Assembly: GCA_003116975.1 (NCBI GenBank)
Contig: BGKB01000038.1
Coordinates: 1-64,000, forward strand
Source of the DNA: Aurantiochytrium sp. KH105
Lineage: Eukaryota; Sar; Bigyra; Thraustochytrida; Thraustochytriidae
Length of the DNA stretch: 64,000 nucleotides
Direction of reading: 5' to 3'
Part shown: one piece after another, positions 41,741-53,668 of the stretch
How positions within the stretch are numbered: the first letter of the stretch is position 1
Layout of the letters: every line of letters starts with the position of its first letter
Made by a program: the position numbers and the translations under genes
Notes under the pieces: model-generated
Databases searched by the model: none
Seen by the model: only the letters and a program-made list of their open reading frames with translations
What the model was told of the DNA's origin: nothing

Positions 41741-42463
41741 ATGTCCACGCCGCAGGAAATGTGGGAGGCCCTGCCGCCGCTAAGCAAGACGTGGCTGGGG
41801 CTGTCCGTGCTGGCCACATTGACGACAGAGCTGGGGACGATTTCGACTTCTAGTCTTCACTTTGCGGCGCCTCTGGTGTACCGCGACTTTCAACTTTGGC
41901 GGCTTGTGTCGACGTTTTTCTATTTCGGCAAGCCTTCGTTTGGATTTTTGATGTCTCTCTTCATGTTGGCGCGATTTTCAAGCTCTGTCGAGATGGATCC
42001 TTTTAAAACGTCGCGTATGGGAGGCTCTGCGGACTACGCTTTTATGCTCATGATTATGGGCACTGGCTGCTTGCTAATTTCATGGTACATGCAGATGCCT
42101 TTTATGGCGCATTCTCTCGTCTTTGGCGTCTTGTATGTTTGGAGCAAGAGGCATCCAGAGGACCCAACGAGTATCTGGGGTTTTCGGTTTACGGGAAAGC
42201 ATCTTCCCTGGGCTCTTATGGCCTTTACGGTGCTCATTGGTGGCTCCCCGATTCCTGACATTATTGGTGTCATTGTGGGCCATGTGTACTACTTTTTGGT
42301 CGATGCCTATCCGCGCATGAAGGGTGGACCCGTCGTGCAGACGCCCGAATTTCTCATTGCTCTCGTACACGGAGCAACCGCGCAACCATACGCGGCTCCG
42401 GCAGGCGCCACGACTGGTTTTCAGCGTCACAATTGGGGCGTCGGTCGTCGTCTCGGCGACTAA
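41741..42463 (+). CDS. Derlin (ER-associated degradation membrane protein)
   Basis: From the first ATG the protein is 240 residues; a longer in-frame extension opens on a GTG. Derlins are multi-span, rhomboid-like ER proteins that help extract misfolded proteins for degradation by p97 and the proteasome. Visible signs are LSKTWLGLSVLATL near the start, DFQLWRLVSTFFYFGKPSFGF, the family-typical LMIMGTGCLLISWY segment, and ALMAFTVLIGGSPIPDIIGVIVGHVYYFLVD. The C-terminus ends HNWGVGRRLGD, resembling the p97-binding SHP box (GxGxxLG) of Derlins. The length is as expected for Derlin-1/-2. Confidence 0.93.
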   Translation: MSTPQEMWEALPPLSKTWLGLSVLATLTTELGTISTSSLHFAAPLVYRDFQLWRLVSTFFYFGKPSFGFLMSLFMLARFSSSVEMDPFKTSRMGGSADYAFMLMIMGTGCLLISWYMQMPFMAHSLVFGVLYVWSKRHPEDPTSIWGFRFTGKHLPWALMAFTVLIGGSPIPDIIGVIVGHVYYFLVDAYPRMKGGPVVQTPEFLIALVHGATAQPYAAPAGATTGFQRHNWGVGRRLGD

Positions 42464-42548
42464 AGTAGACTGATCAAGCTTTTTATTGGAAGAAAAGTCT
42501 TGCATTGCTCTGGTCCGTCAGTCTTGTATACGTCGAGGCACATTTTGC

Positions 42549-43133
42549 TCATTTCTGCTTTTGAAAAGGCAAGTGTTTCGCTCGCCCGAGGCGATTCTTT
42601 GTACTCTCTGGGGAGGCAAGCTTTTTTCGCTCGCCCGAGGCGATTCTTTTACTGTCACGGAAGGCAAGTTTTTCTCGCTCGCTCAATGCGACTTCTGCTT
42701 TTGTTGAAGCATGGCGGTGAGCGCGAATGATCTGTAGGAAATTAGGATAATGCCGATGAATTCTGTTTCGCGAGCAGTCATCGCTGGAGTTCTCGGCGCG
42801 CCTCCACTTTTTAAAAATATATCCTTTGACATTGAAACTTTGACCAATGCCTTTATCGTTTTTCTTCTGCAATGGACCCACGGTGTCGCCTTGTGCGACC
42901 TGGCGTGCGTGCATGGGTGAATGATACCAGGGAAAGTCTTTAATGTAGAATCCGCCCAAAAGAGCAATTTCCTGACAATTCTTCATTTGCTTGTGAAGAT
43001 CCCACACAGACGAGGAGTAATACTTGATCGTCGGCGGACATTGCAAACTCGCGCGGACAAAAGAGACTCGGCTGCAAATCAAATTGATAAAAGTGGTAGA
43101 TATTTTGCACGGTAAATGAATGCGATAGTTCAT
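42549..43133 (-). CDS. Questionable reading frame or decayed gene in the AT-rich island
   Basis: From the first ATG the frame gives 194 residues, beginning MNYRIHLPCKISTTFINLI. Its composition (Ile, Phe, Tyr, Asn, Lys) is unlike the Arg/Pro/Ala/Ser-rich spurious frames elsewhere, and blocks such as VWDLHKQMKNCQEIALLGGF and FYIKDFPWYHSPMHARQ look protein-like. I recognise no family. The C-terminal part runs into the 47-bp repeat, where it becomes Lys/Arg/Glu-rich, so the end is unlikely to be native. It may be a chance frame, an orphan gene or a pseudogene. Confidence 0.25.
   Translation of the reverse strand: MNYRIHLPCKISTTFINLICSRVSFVRASLQCPPTIKYYSSSVWDLHKQMKNCQEIALLGGFYIKDFPWYHSPMHARQVAQGDTVGPLQKKNDKGIGQSFNVKGYIFKKWRRAENSSDDCSRNRIHRHYPNFLQIIRAHRHASTKAEVALSEREKLAFRDSKRIASGERKKLASPESTKNRLGRAKHLPFQKQK
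42568..42710. repeat. Three imperfect 47-48 bp tandem repeats
   Basis: GGCAAG begins units at 42568, 42615 and 42663, each followed by TTTCGCTCGCCCGAGGCGATTC or a decayed form of it (the third is CTCGCTCGCTCAATGCGAC). They lie about 100 bases downstream of the Derlin stop codon. Confidence 0.85.
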
Positions 43134-45934
43134 ACCGAAGTAAGGTTCTTGGATTTGTGTCAAAACAGAATAACCCAAGCTAGCCAAAGAGAATAGGCCT
43201 TGCCAATCCTATTGCCAAGAAAGAACCGACGCGCGTGTACTGATCTCTCGGGCACGTTCATTGGTCTTTGTGGTCGATGAAGTGACCAAAGTTCGTAACA
43301 GAGACTAACGAGACTCAAAATTTGCGCAGAGAGAGCCAATTACATTGGAATGGGAGATAAGAATAGCACCAGATGATTGCAAGCTCGCAAGCAAATTTCA
43401 CTTGGATCAAAGCAAACGCTGGCAATAAAATGAAGACATGGCTAGCTTGGATTGCGCTCAGTCTGGAGATGTGCAAAGAAGCTCCGATGGTGCAAGATCG
43501 GATCGCGCGAGCGTGGATTCCGTATCAATCAAACACGTCCAAAGCCTCGGAAACCCTGGGTTGTCAAACGGCGAGAGCTGGACTTGGCAACCAACTCCAC
43601 GTCGCGAGAGACAATCTGTTTCGAAAAAGAGGCTCTGGGCTGAAGGTGAGAGGACGAGGAGATTATCTGAGTAGCTTGCGCGCGTTCAATGCCGCTTTTG
43701 AAGTCACGTGAATTCTATTCGCAAATCTGCAGAGGCAGACGCACCAGATGACACTGTGTGAAGTTTACGACGACAAAGTGTGGTGATGACGGGTCAATCG
43801 GCGAAAGATGTATAAGAGAGGCTCGAGATAAGGTGTTGCTGAAGCTGCAGGATTAACATGTAAGAGAAGGAATGCTGCAGCAAGGAAAGACAAGGTCAAG
43901 CTCCGTGTTGGATCATAATAAAGAAGTGGACCTTTCCAAAGATCTAAAAAATGTCAGTAGGAAAGCTGCTCTAAGACAGACAGACGCCCAAGAAAGAACA
44001 GCGAAGGGGCACGACGCAGGAACAACTGATTTAGCATCGACCCGCGCCGTGGGAACGCGCGGGGTTGGGACCAGCACAAGGCCACACCATGCGTCCGCGC
44101 TGAACCTGGACCCATACCCGAAATAGACCTGCATAATCATTGAGCTACCTACTAGAGACGGACCAGGCTAGCGACCTGGGACCACTGAGCCGAGCAAAGT
44201 AGGCAGCAACCAAAGTCGAAGCCAGAAGCCGGCAGACTCCAAATACACTTGCATTTTTTAATTGTAATCATTCTGCGAGCAGCAGTGTGAGAAGCCTACA
44301 ATTACTTTTCCGTTTCGTGCTTGCCACGAAGCGGGATTTCTTAGACGTTTAGTGAAAATCACTTGTTCATTTCATTCGTTTGCTGTCTGAGGAAATCACC
44401 GTCAACTTGTTCGCCACATTTTTTATGTTCTGCACGAGCAGAATCTGATAAAGACCATTTGTGCGTTATTAGCCATATGGTCTGTGTCGAGCGTGCTTCA
44501 TCCGGCTCTAGAGTCTGATATGTCGCGTCTGTCGAGGACATGGAGAATTCCGTTCCTTACCTCCTTCTCTTTGACGGGGTTACTTCAGGACTCTCGCGCA
44601 TGTCCCGAAGATATCCCTCACGAAGAACTAACAAGTAAAGATCCTAATTTCGTCAAGGAGCCTCTCCGCAGAGGCACAGTTGCCACCGCAGACCAGATCT
44701 TCTCCTCTGTCTTTCATCGTCGTCATAGGATGACGAATCTTGGGCTACATGCATGTATGTATGTCTTGGGGACTCGCAGGGAGGGAGGCGAAGCGACCGC
44801 AAGTTTGCCTTCGTATACACATACTACATATCTTACAGCTGGCTGCAGTGCGGCTGGCACGTGCTCTGTGCTTGAAGCGGAGAGGGCGGCGGGCGCGGCA
44901 CCCAGGTTACCTCCGGCCACCTTTGGCCCAAGATCCGCGAGAGAACTTGTTCTTTTCCTTTCCCTCCCCCGCCGACCCCGACTCAAGACCATGCAGCCTG
45001 CGCCAGAGCACAGTTGTCCCGACCTGACCCGCCTCGCCTCGCCTCGCCTGTTCGTTCCCCTCCAGGTTTCTTCCTGCGGCGAGATTCGCTCGAATCTCTG
45101 GCCGGCCGGGGGCCTCCCGCGTCCACGTTCCTCTCCGTCGTTGCCTCGCCAGGCCGTCACTTCCTCCCCTGCAGTCCGGGCTTCTCCCGCGGCACCTTTC
45201 GTCGCAGCCGTCCTGCCGCTCATCTTCGAAGCCGCTGCTCCTCCGCCCCTGCACTCATTGGGGTGAACGTGTTGTGTTGTGTTCGCCGTGGCGTCTTTCC
45301 TCTTGCTTTTCTTCAATTCCTTCCTTTCTTTCTCACTACGTTCTCCGGGCCGTGCCGTTCGCCCGTGGCCGACCACCCTCCCAAGGCGGCTCCACACTGC
45401 CAGCCAGCCAGCCAGCCAGCCCGCGCCGACCGTCCGCCGCGGCGTCTTTCTTGGCCGCTTCGTGTCGCCGCGGCGCCCGAGAGAGCGCCTGAGAGAGACT
45501 GGCGGTCGCGCAGAAAAGCCGGGCAAGACGGACACCGCAGTCCCCCACCAAACCCCTCCGTCCCACACTTCTTCCTCACCTTTCTTTTAACCCGCCCCCC
45601 CCCTCCTCCACAGATAAAGAGCGATCAGGCACCGCACCCGCAACCGTCGGCCGGTAGTTGCGCGTTGACTGCGGGCACGGTTTCTCTTCGCCCGCAGGAG
45701 GCCGGTGGATGCCTGCGCGACTCGCCCCGAGCGAGCCGCAGTGCAGCCACCGCCAGTGCAGCCAGATCAGGGCGAGCGAGTCCGACAGAGCGAGCCGCGG
45801 CCGGCCGGCGGAGGCGCAGCGACCGGCCTCGCAGCCAGCTAGGTCCTGCGGATCGATTTCCTCCCTCTCTCCCGCCGCCACTGCCCGCCTGCTTCCCTCC
45901 TCCCTGCGGGCGGCAGCTGCTGCCTGCGCCGAGT

Positions 45935-45992
45935 CACTCACTTACTCACTCGCTCCCTCACTCGCTCACTCACTCGCTCGCCCGCTCGCTCC
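45935..45992. repeat. ACTC/GCTC tetranucleotide array
   Basis: A degenerate array of ACTC, ACTT and GCTC units. Related CACTCACTCG runs recur at 47674-47755 and 47868-47890. Confidence 0.8.
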
Positions 45993-47155
45993 TCTCGGCA
46001 GGGCCGGCGCCGTCTGCCACTTCGCTGACACTTCGCCGCGACTTCGCCGAGGGCCGCGGCGTCGCGCGCGCGAGGTCGGCCGCGTCCGCCATCCCCGAGC
46101 GGCCTGGCGGGTCTTTTCTTCAGCCAGAAGGCGCGCGCGTGGCCCCGGCCGAGCGAGCGTTGGGCGGGCGGTCCGCGATGCGCTGCAGCAGCCAGCTGAG
46201 GCCAGCCTGCTTCGCGTTTTTTCAATTCAACTCGGATCAGAATCTCTTTTCGAGAAAGGGCAGGGGATCCTCGCTGCATCCCCGACGCGGTGCGAACGGC
46301 GGCCGGCCGGGGGGGGGGCTTCGACGCAGGAGCCCACCCCGCGCGCCCAGGCCCAGGCCCAGGCCAGGCCAGGCGCGTTCAGGCCTTCACGCGAGCGAGG
46401 GGAGCGGGGAGCGATCGAGGAGGGCCCGGCGAGACTCGAGGTAAGCTTGCCGAGCGGCTCCGCGAGGCTGGCGGAGGCGTCAGGCGCGGAAGCCGCCTCT
46501 GCACTGTGGATACTGCGGTACCGCATGTGGTGCCCTCGCGCTGCTTGCCTTTCCGCCTGCCTGTCTTTCAGGCCTCCTCTGGTGACCGCCCGACCGACTG
46601 ACTTACTAACCAACCACCCAACCAACCACCACGTGCCAGCAGCCATGGCAGCAGCCGCCAGATTCACGGCCGGTGGCGGGCCAGGGAAGCCAGAGGCGGC
46701 CAGTCGCGCGGCCGTCCTAGCGCAGGCAGCAGATTTTCTTTATTTCTGTCTGTCCATCGGCAGCTGAGGTTGCTTTTTTCAACTTTTTTTAACTTTTTCT
46801 CCTGCCTTTCTTTTCCTCTCCTCCCCTTTTCGCGCCTCTCGGGCCACGGATCGCTCGCTACCTCTCGGCCGAGACGCGGTCTGCCTCCCGGCCTCCTCCC
46901 TCCCTCCCTCCCTTCCTCTCGAAGCGGCCGCGTCGACTCACGTCGGCCACAGCTTCGGACGCCTCTCGCGATTGCCAAAACCTGGCGCCCGCCGCCACTA
47001 CTCGGATGCCTGCCGCGTGGCTGCTTCGCGATGCCAGTTATGTGGGGCCGGCCGGCCAGGCGCAGCACGAAAGACCGCGCCTTCATCCACCATGGCCAGC
47101 GAGAGCAAGCGAGCGAGCGAGCGAGCTTCTGCGCTCGATCAATCCATGGCCATGA

Positions 47156-47176
47156 TCGATCGATCGATCGATCGAA
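47156..47176. repeat. (GATC)n array
   Basis: About five GATC units. Further GATCGATC arrays lie at 49351-49372, 49790-49805, 53310-53340, 53640-53670 and 59895-59920, so this self-complementary unit is used repeatedly in the desert. Confidence 0.9.
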
Positions 47177-47379
47177 GTCGGGCCAGCCACCGCGACCAGC
47201 CAGCTGCACGCCTACCGCAGCTGTCGGCGGGTCTGGGACGCTTCGCGCGGCGGCGCGTGTCGCTGCGGCCGCAACGAACGTGAGACCAGTCCAGTCTGTT
47301 GATCCGAGGCCTCTTGTCCGCTGTGAGCCGCAGCCCAGACGCTTCTCGAGGCAGCGCCTGCTCTGGCTGGCCGTGGCTG

Positions 47380-47380
<1 letters not shown>

Positions 47381-47426
<46 letters not shown>
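47381..47426. repeat. (GGCT)n array, about 11 copies
   Basis: GGCT units run without interruption from GTGGCT to GGCTGGCCAC. A second short block follows after one interruption. Confidence 0.95.
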
Positions 47427-47427
<1 letters not shown>

Positions 47428-47591
47428 CACTGGCTGGCTGGCCAGGAAAATTCACGACGCGGTCGCGTCGCGGCCACCAATCTTTCGAAGTCTTCGAGAT
47501 CCAAACGGCGCGGCGCCTACCGCCACTGCCGGCCGGCCCGCCGCCGCTGACCGCGCAACGAACGAACCTCGCCGTGAACGATGCGTCACCT

Positions 47592-47640
47592 CGCGAGTTG
47601 AGTCGAGTCGAGTTGCGTCGAGTCGAACCGAGTTGATTCG
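47592..47640. repeat. GAGTC/GAGTT pentanucleotide array
   Basis: Degenerate GTCGA/GTTGA units (GAGTTGAGTCGAGTCGAG and similar) run for about 50 bases. Confidence 0.8.
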
Positions 47641-49319
47641 AGTCAGGTCGCTGTCGCGGTTCGGGAATGAAATTCCCCACTCACTCGCGCACTCACATCC
47701 TCTTTTCCTCCAGTTCCCCCCCCTCGCGCACTCACTCGCGCATTCACTCGCACTCTGCGCGACCTGCGGCGGCTCTCGAAGTGGTGGAATTCTCGAGCCG
47801 CGCCACCTGGCTGGCCGCGTGCCGTCGCACCGTCGCGGCCCAAGCATCGCGCCGTCGCGGCGCCGCGACTCACTCACTCACAGTCAGTCACCTCCGGCTC
47901 CGCGCGTGTGCGGTGTGTGCCTCCGCCGCGCCAAGGGCCGCGGGTCTAAATTTCCGTAACCGTTCTTAGGACTCGCTAGGCCCTGTCCCCCCCCATTCCC
48001 CCTCTCCCGCCGCTCCCTCCCTGCGCTCCTTGGGAGCCGCAGCCGCGCGCTCCTCCCCGCGGGCGCGCCTGAGGCCCTCCCTCCCTGCGCCGGCCGCAGA
48101 GCCGAGTGCCTGCGCGAGGACGAGACGCAGGCAGGCGGGCCTCTGCAGCTGCAGCGAGCGACCTTGGCGACCTCGGCGGAGAGCGCACGAAGGGCGAGGA
48201 AGAATCCGAGCGCCGCCCACCTCCGGCTCCAGAGACGTCTTTCATTGTGAGGCTGGCAAGCAGCAGCCGCCGCGCGAGAAAGACGATGCCGGCGTGAGGG
48301 AGAGCGAAAGATGTTTCTCAGTGGGCCACGGGTGGCTGTCGTTGCTCGCCACGACGGAGACCTTGCCGTCCTCGCCGGGAGGAGGAGCGAGAGGGACAAC
48401 GCTCTTTTTTTGTCCGGGATCGAATGCTTCCTCTTCCACCGCCTCGCGCAGCTCGTCAGGCGGTCTCAGGCATTCATAGGAGCACGAAAAGCACTGAGCA
48501 AGCGGAAAGTTTTATCTGGCTTCTCTTAGGAACTGCGTCTTTCCGCCAGCAGCCAAGCGTTCGAGGCGGTTGGCCTGATGCAGATTGCAGCCTCCAGGCA
48601 CCATCAGCTCCCCCTCCTTTGCCCCCTAGACCGCTCGCTACCCGATCGGTGAAAACCACTGCAACAAACCTTTTCGCTCGTCTCGATTTGTGTCGCGTCG
48701 CCTACGGCGATATAGCGCCACATCAGCCACCACGGGCGGCGGCTGTCGAGGCAGAGCGCCCCATGTCCACAATACTTTTCAGCAGAAGGCGAGATTTGTC
48801 CGTTTGCACACGGCTCTTTAATTTTTGCGCTCAGGGATTTATTTGTGCTCGCTACCACTTTTCACCCGTATCCTGCACTTCTTTTGTACGGCCGCAACTG
48901 CAGCTGCAGCTGCAGCTGCAGGCAACTCCGCAGCTATCTACCCCCGCAATTCCTTAAACGGTCCAGGCTTGCCCTCCGGGCGACGGTCCAAGACTCGCCG
49001 GCCAGCCACAGCTACCCTTCTCGCTCTCCTCCCCCCTCTGTGTTGAAAATTTATTCTCCCCTTCTTTCTTTCATTCTTTCGTCCATCATGGCCACTGTCA
49101 ATGCAGTGCACTGCGCGACCGACCGAGTGGGTGTGCACGGCCGAAAATCAAAAACCGGTTGGTGTGGGGGCGAGCGACTGCGACCGTGCGAGCCTGGCCG
49201 CTGCCGCTCGCTGTGCCTCGACATGGTCTCCCCCTTTCGAGGGCTTCGAAGATGGGGCGCGGGGCCCGAGGTTCTCAGGCCTCCGGCGGCTCCCTCGCTC
49301 GCTCGATCGCTTGGTGAAT

Positions 49320-49372
49320 GGATGGCATGGATGGATGGATGGATGGATGGATCGATCGATCGATCGGCCGGG
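49320..49372. repeat. (ATGG)n passing directly into (ATCG)n
   Basis: Six ATGG-type units (ATGGATGGATGG...) are followed without a gap by GATCGATCGATCG. The two arrays differ by one base per unit. Confidence 0.92.
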
Positions 49373-49599
49373 CCACAGCACCGGGCTGGCGGAGAGAGGC
49401 CCGCGTGACGAGGGAGGTGGCCCCGACGTGTTTTGGAGGCCTGTTGGCCGGCCGGCGAGCGTGTCTTTCGCACGTGGGCGCACGTGTCGCGGCGACGGTA
49501 CGGGCGAGTCGGTCTTGCTGCTTTCGAGAGCGACTGTGCTGGCAGCGGGGGAATATCTCCTTCTCCGATGGCGTGACGGAAAGGCAACGAGTGAACGAA

Positions 49600-49672
49600 T
49601 GAATCAACGAGCGAACCAACGAACGAACGAACGAACGAATGAACGAATGAACGAACGAGCGAACGAACGGTC
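49600..49672. repeat. CGAA/TGAA tetranucleotide array
   Basis: GAACGAACGAACG and GAATGAACGAATG units alternate for about 70 bases. Confidence 0.9.
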
Positions 49673-50147
49673 TGCCCAACCCCCAGTGAACACAGCGAGG
49701 CGAGCGCTCGCTCCCGTCGCTTCGATCGATCGCAGCAATCCGCCGAAGTCGGATGTCGGTCACCTGATCGATGGTCAACAAACAGATCGATCAATTGATC
49801 GATCGCCACGCCAGGCACCCGAAATTTGGACTGAAGAAACGACCGACCCGCAGAGCGAACTTGCGCATGCAGGCAACGCAGGTTGCGCACAGAGGGAGAT
49901 GGAGAGAGGGAATGGCTGAGTGAGAGGAGCTCGAGGGATAGAACTTGCTCCTCGGCCGCTTCCGACCGCCTCTGCCACACGCAGCCGCCGCTTCCGCACC
50001 GACCATCGGCCACTGGCCTGGTGGCAGGACTGACTGACTAACTGGCGCTGCGCCTACAGTAGCAGCGCAGAGAGAGGCAGCGGGCGTGTGGGAAAGTAAA
50101 CGAAAGATAGAAGAACTAGCGAGATCGTGATCTTGACTTCTGTCAGG

Positions 50148-50168
50148 GAGAGAGAGAGAGAGAGAGAG
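50148..50168. repeat. (GA)n dinucleotide array
   Basis: AGAG units run for about 20 bases. A similar array lies at 51378-51403, followed at 51420-51450 by GCGT units. Confidence 0.92.
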
Positions 50169-52449
50169 TGAAAGAGACATTTACAGACTCACGGCTGCGG
50201 CCCGCGCGCATCGTGGAGAGCTCTGCTGTCGGCGCTCTGCACTCACCTCGTCCGCGTCACGCCCGGACTGGCGGCCGCCATCGTTTTCTCTCTCTGTTTG
50301 CGTGTCTACGCCGCAACCGCTGCCGGTTGCGCGACCTTGTTTCTTTTACTTTTCTACTTTCTTCCTGTTTCTCTCGCTACCTGAACCGCCACATGACCAA
50401 CCGACTGTGGAAGCGGAAATGGCAAAAGCGAAGAGGAAGAAGACCTCGTACTGGCCACCGAAGCATCTCCGCCTCGTTCGTCTCCATGCCACACCCGCCA
50501 CCGCTCGCAGGGCCTGGCGCCGCGCGAGTTTTCTTCGCCAGGCCGGCCAGCTGCGGAGCGCACGCCCGCGTGACTGCTCCGGACCGGAACGCGGCAGCGC
50601 GCGGTGCGTCCTTGAGTGGAGAGGGAGAAAGGGAACGTATGAAAGAAAGAAAGAAAGCCGTAGTGGCCGGGTCAATCGCCAGCCCTGCAAGCGAGCAAGG
50701 AGGCACGCAGTAGTTGGTCGAAGGAGGCTGGAGTGGCCACACAGACAGGCGCGGAAAAGCAAGAAACAACGAATGAAATAAGAAAGAAAGAATAAAGCGA
50801 AGAATGGAACTCCACGGGTCTACAGAGAAAGAAAGAAAGCTTGGACCGAGCGCGCATGCGCGGATCGACCGCTCGCGGCTGCTTTAGCTCCGAGATCAAT
50901 CTGCTGGAGCCAAGTCTCTCCCACTCCGACTGGCCCGCGACGCCGGAACGCTGGCCGACCTCCGGGAACACGAGCAACGCAACTGCAACGAGAGACGGAA
51001 AGTCGAGCGCGACGCGGAGGCGACGCACGCGAGAGAGCGCATGCAAGACACTGCAGCATGCAAAAGCAAAGCAAGTCGCCGCCGATCTACCTTTCCTCGC
51101 AAGGTAGAGGGAACGGAGCGGCATCGCCCTCGACAATCGAAGCGAGGGGCGGCATGGCTCACTGGCATACATGAACGAGCCGGCAAGCGTTCAGACCAGC
51201 ATGGTCACTCCCACGAGCCGCCGTGCAGCGTGTGTGGGCGTTTCAGGGCACTAGCCTCGTCGGGATGCATCGTTCGCACGAGTGAACTCACCCTTGCATC
51301 GATAAGCGAGAGAAAGATTGACGCTAACAGTAAGTTCTCTCGAAAGCAAGCGCCAACAAGCTTAGCTGCACAGCACGAGAGAGAGAGAGAGAGAGAGAGA
51401 GAGCCGCAGCTCGGTTCGACTGCGTGCGTGCGTGCGTGCTGCGTGCGTGCATGCACCCATCCCCGCGACGCAGGGCTAGGCTTCCTCGTCCGCGCAGCCA
51501 CCGCGGGGTGGCTGCACTGCGAGGCTTCTGCGCTGCCAAAAGCTTGCTGCCTTAGCTGTTGCAGTTGCAGCGCGCGGCAGCGAGGCGGCCTCCAGGTCGG
51601 TGAGGGAGGGTGCTCTCGCACGCGCGTTGCCTCCCTCCCTCTCCCTCCCGACCTGCCCCTGCTTGGCACGCTCCCCACCGCTAGCGAAAGACCGCCTCAC
51701 CGCCATGGCGACTCACCGACCCACCGACCGACGCGTGTCGAGCGTCATCGCGCGCGAGGGGCGGCGACCCCAACCGCGATCGGAGCCCGGACGAGACGCG
51801 CGACAGCGACAGCGACAGCGATCCCCTGCGCGCAGAAATCCTTTTCGACGCAGCCCCGTGCGGCGCGGCCCGGGCGAGGCGAGCCGACGCGAGGTCGTGT
51901 CGCGAGCGGCAGCGCGGCGGCACGGGCGTTCTGCAGTGGCAGCTGCTGCCGCTGCCGCTGCAGCTCCTCCGCACGCTCGGGGTCTCGCGAGCGTGCTTCC
52001 CCTCGCCACCAGCTGCGGGCCGCTGCGGACCGGCGATAACCCCGCGGTCTTTCCCCACACCGGCGTTAAGGCATGCTGGCCTGGCTTCGCCGCCCCTGAT
52101 TGGTGCGGGAGGGAAGGAACAGCGCCGGTCTTTTGGCGGTCCGCGTGGCGCCAGAGCGGCGCGATGCTGTGGATGCCTGGCTGGCACTGCCGACGATGCC
52201 AGATCTGGCTGCGCTTCTGCTACACTAGCCCCCTAGTGGCTGGCTGGCTGTGTGGTGAGAACTGCGCAGTGCAAAAAGTGGCAGCGGCAGCGGCAGCGGC
52301 CGGCTGCGGCTTGCAAGCCAAGGCGACACGATCTTCGTTGCGAGGACGCGGCGGGAATGAACCCTACCTGTGAACTTCCGGACGTACTTGCGACGCGCAT
52401 GCTTCTTTTGGCGACTATTCGACCGCGCGTGCAATGTATCGATTCATGC

Positions 52450-52500
52450 GTCCTTGCCAGCCAGCCAACCAGCCAACAGCCAGCCAGCCAGCAGCCAACA
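52450..52500. repeat. CAGC/CAAC tetranucleotide array
   Basis: Alternating CAGC and CAAC units (CCAGCCAGCCAACC and the like) run for about 50 bases. Confidence 0.85.
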
Positions 52501-53639
52501 GCTCATCCGGCGGCCTCACATCAAGGGCCGGGATCCCGGGGGTTGGCCGCTGGGCACCGCTGCGCTGCCAGTCAGACACCTGGCCGGCCGGACGGCCGGA
52601 CGGGGAAGCCGCGTGGGCGATCGCAAGCACCGCACACATACATGCATTCATTCAGGCATGCATAGGTGCATGCATGCATCCAGCCAGGCATAGATGCATT
52701 CGTGCAAGGCGACTGTTTGCGACAGACCTGTCGCCGAGGCCGCCTTCGAGAGCCAGCTGTAGCAGCAAGCAAGTCTTGTTCGGCACCTGGCAATCGTGGC
52801 TCGTAGCCCACTGCTAGCCAACACTAGCCCAGACGCAAGACGAGTATGAAGAATCAGACGGGTAAAAAATGTCAGATGTTCCAAGGGCTTCCCTTGCGCA
52901 CAGGCTTTGCAAGCTTTGCAGGCTTTACAGGCTTTACTGGATTTGCGTCGTGGCGGGTACGCAAGACCACGTTGGTTGGCCGAAGATCGATAAATCAGTG
53001 CAGCCACCCGCGAGGCTCGGCCCAGACTTGCTCGCCTGGGAACGGTTCTCGACTCGAAATGAGTTGGCTGAGGCCGCAGGTGGCCGCAAAAGCAAGCATG
53101 CAAGCACGCAAGCAGCCAGAGCAGGCAGTCTGCTTCTGCTCATTACTTCCTCCGTCTTCCCAGGCCCGGACGACCAAGCAAGTGCTGCTGCTGCATCGGC
53201 CGAGCCGCATCGAGCCTCGCGCGAGGTACGGCCCGCGAGAAGGGGGACACAGGGCAGGGCAGGGAAGTAGGAAAGGGGTGGGGGAGGGGGCGGCCGTGCC
53301 CGGGGACAGATCAACTGATCGATCGATCGATCGATCGACCAACCTCTCGCCCACCCACGCAGCCGGGGCGAAGCAACCGACCGGCCAACCGCCCTCCCTC
53401 TCCCTACGCACACTCCACCGTGGAGCGCTCCCCTGTGCGCTTGCTTCCCAACTGAAAGACGCGTCTGGCTCCGCCCGCACGGTCGACCACGAGCGCGACC
53501 CGGGAGCGAGGAAGGACGCAGGCGAGCCAACAAGGAAGCAGGCTGACTTTGGAAGCAGGCGAGCAAGGAAGCAAGGAAGCAAGAACAGCAAGCAAGCTAG
53601 CAAGCAACAGCGAGCAAGTGTCCGACTGACTGGCAATTG

Positions 53640-53668
53640 ATTGATCGATCGATCGATCGATCGATCGA
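53640..53668. repeat. (GATC)7 array
   Basis: The sequence TTGATTGATC runs into perfect GATC units. It is the longest GATC run in the window. Confidence 0.95.

Larger units (their letters stand above)
42464..44480. other. AT-richer gene-poor island
   Basis: Compared with both neighbours the sequence is visibly richer in A and T. It holds a three-copy 47-48 bp repeat and one questionable minus-strand reading frame (42549-43133), both listed separately. Otherwise I see no gene, and the remaining frames on the plus strand (43373-43711 and 43872-44126) lack any domain and overlap others. Confidence 0.5.

Noticed and set aside
45014-46444. Plus-strand open frame of 476 codons in the desert
   Set aside because: Arg/Pro/Ser/Ala-rich, overlaps other long frames on both strands, reads through ACTC repeats and shows no domain; such frames are expected in GC-rich DNA.
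46664-47680. Minus-strand open frame of 338 codons
   Set aside because: Contains the translated GGCT array (Gln-Pro-Ala-Ser repeats) and other low-complexity sequence; no domain.
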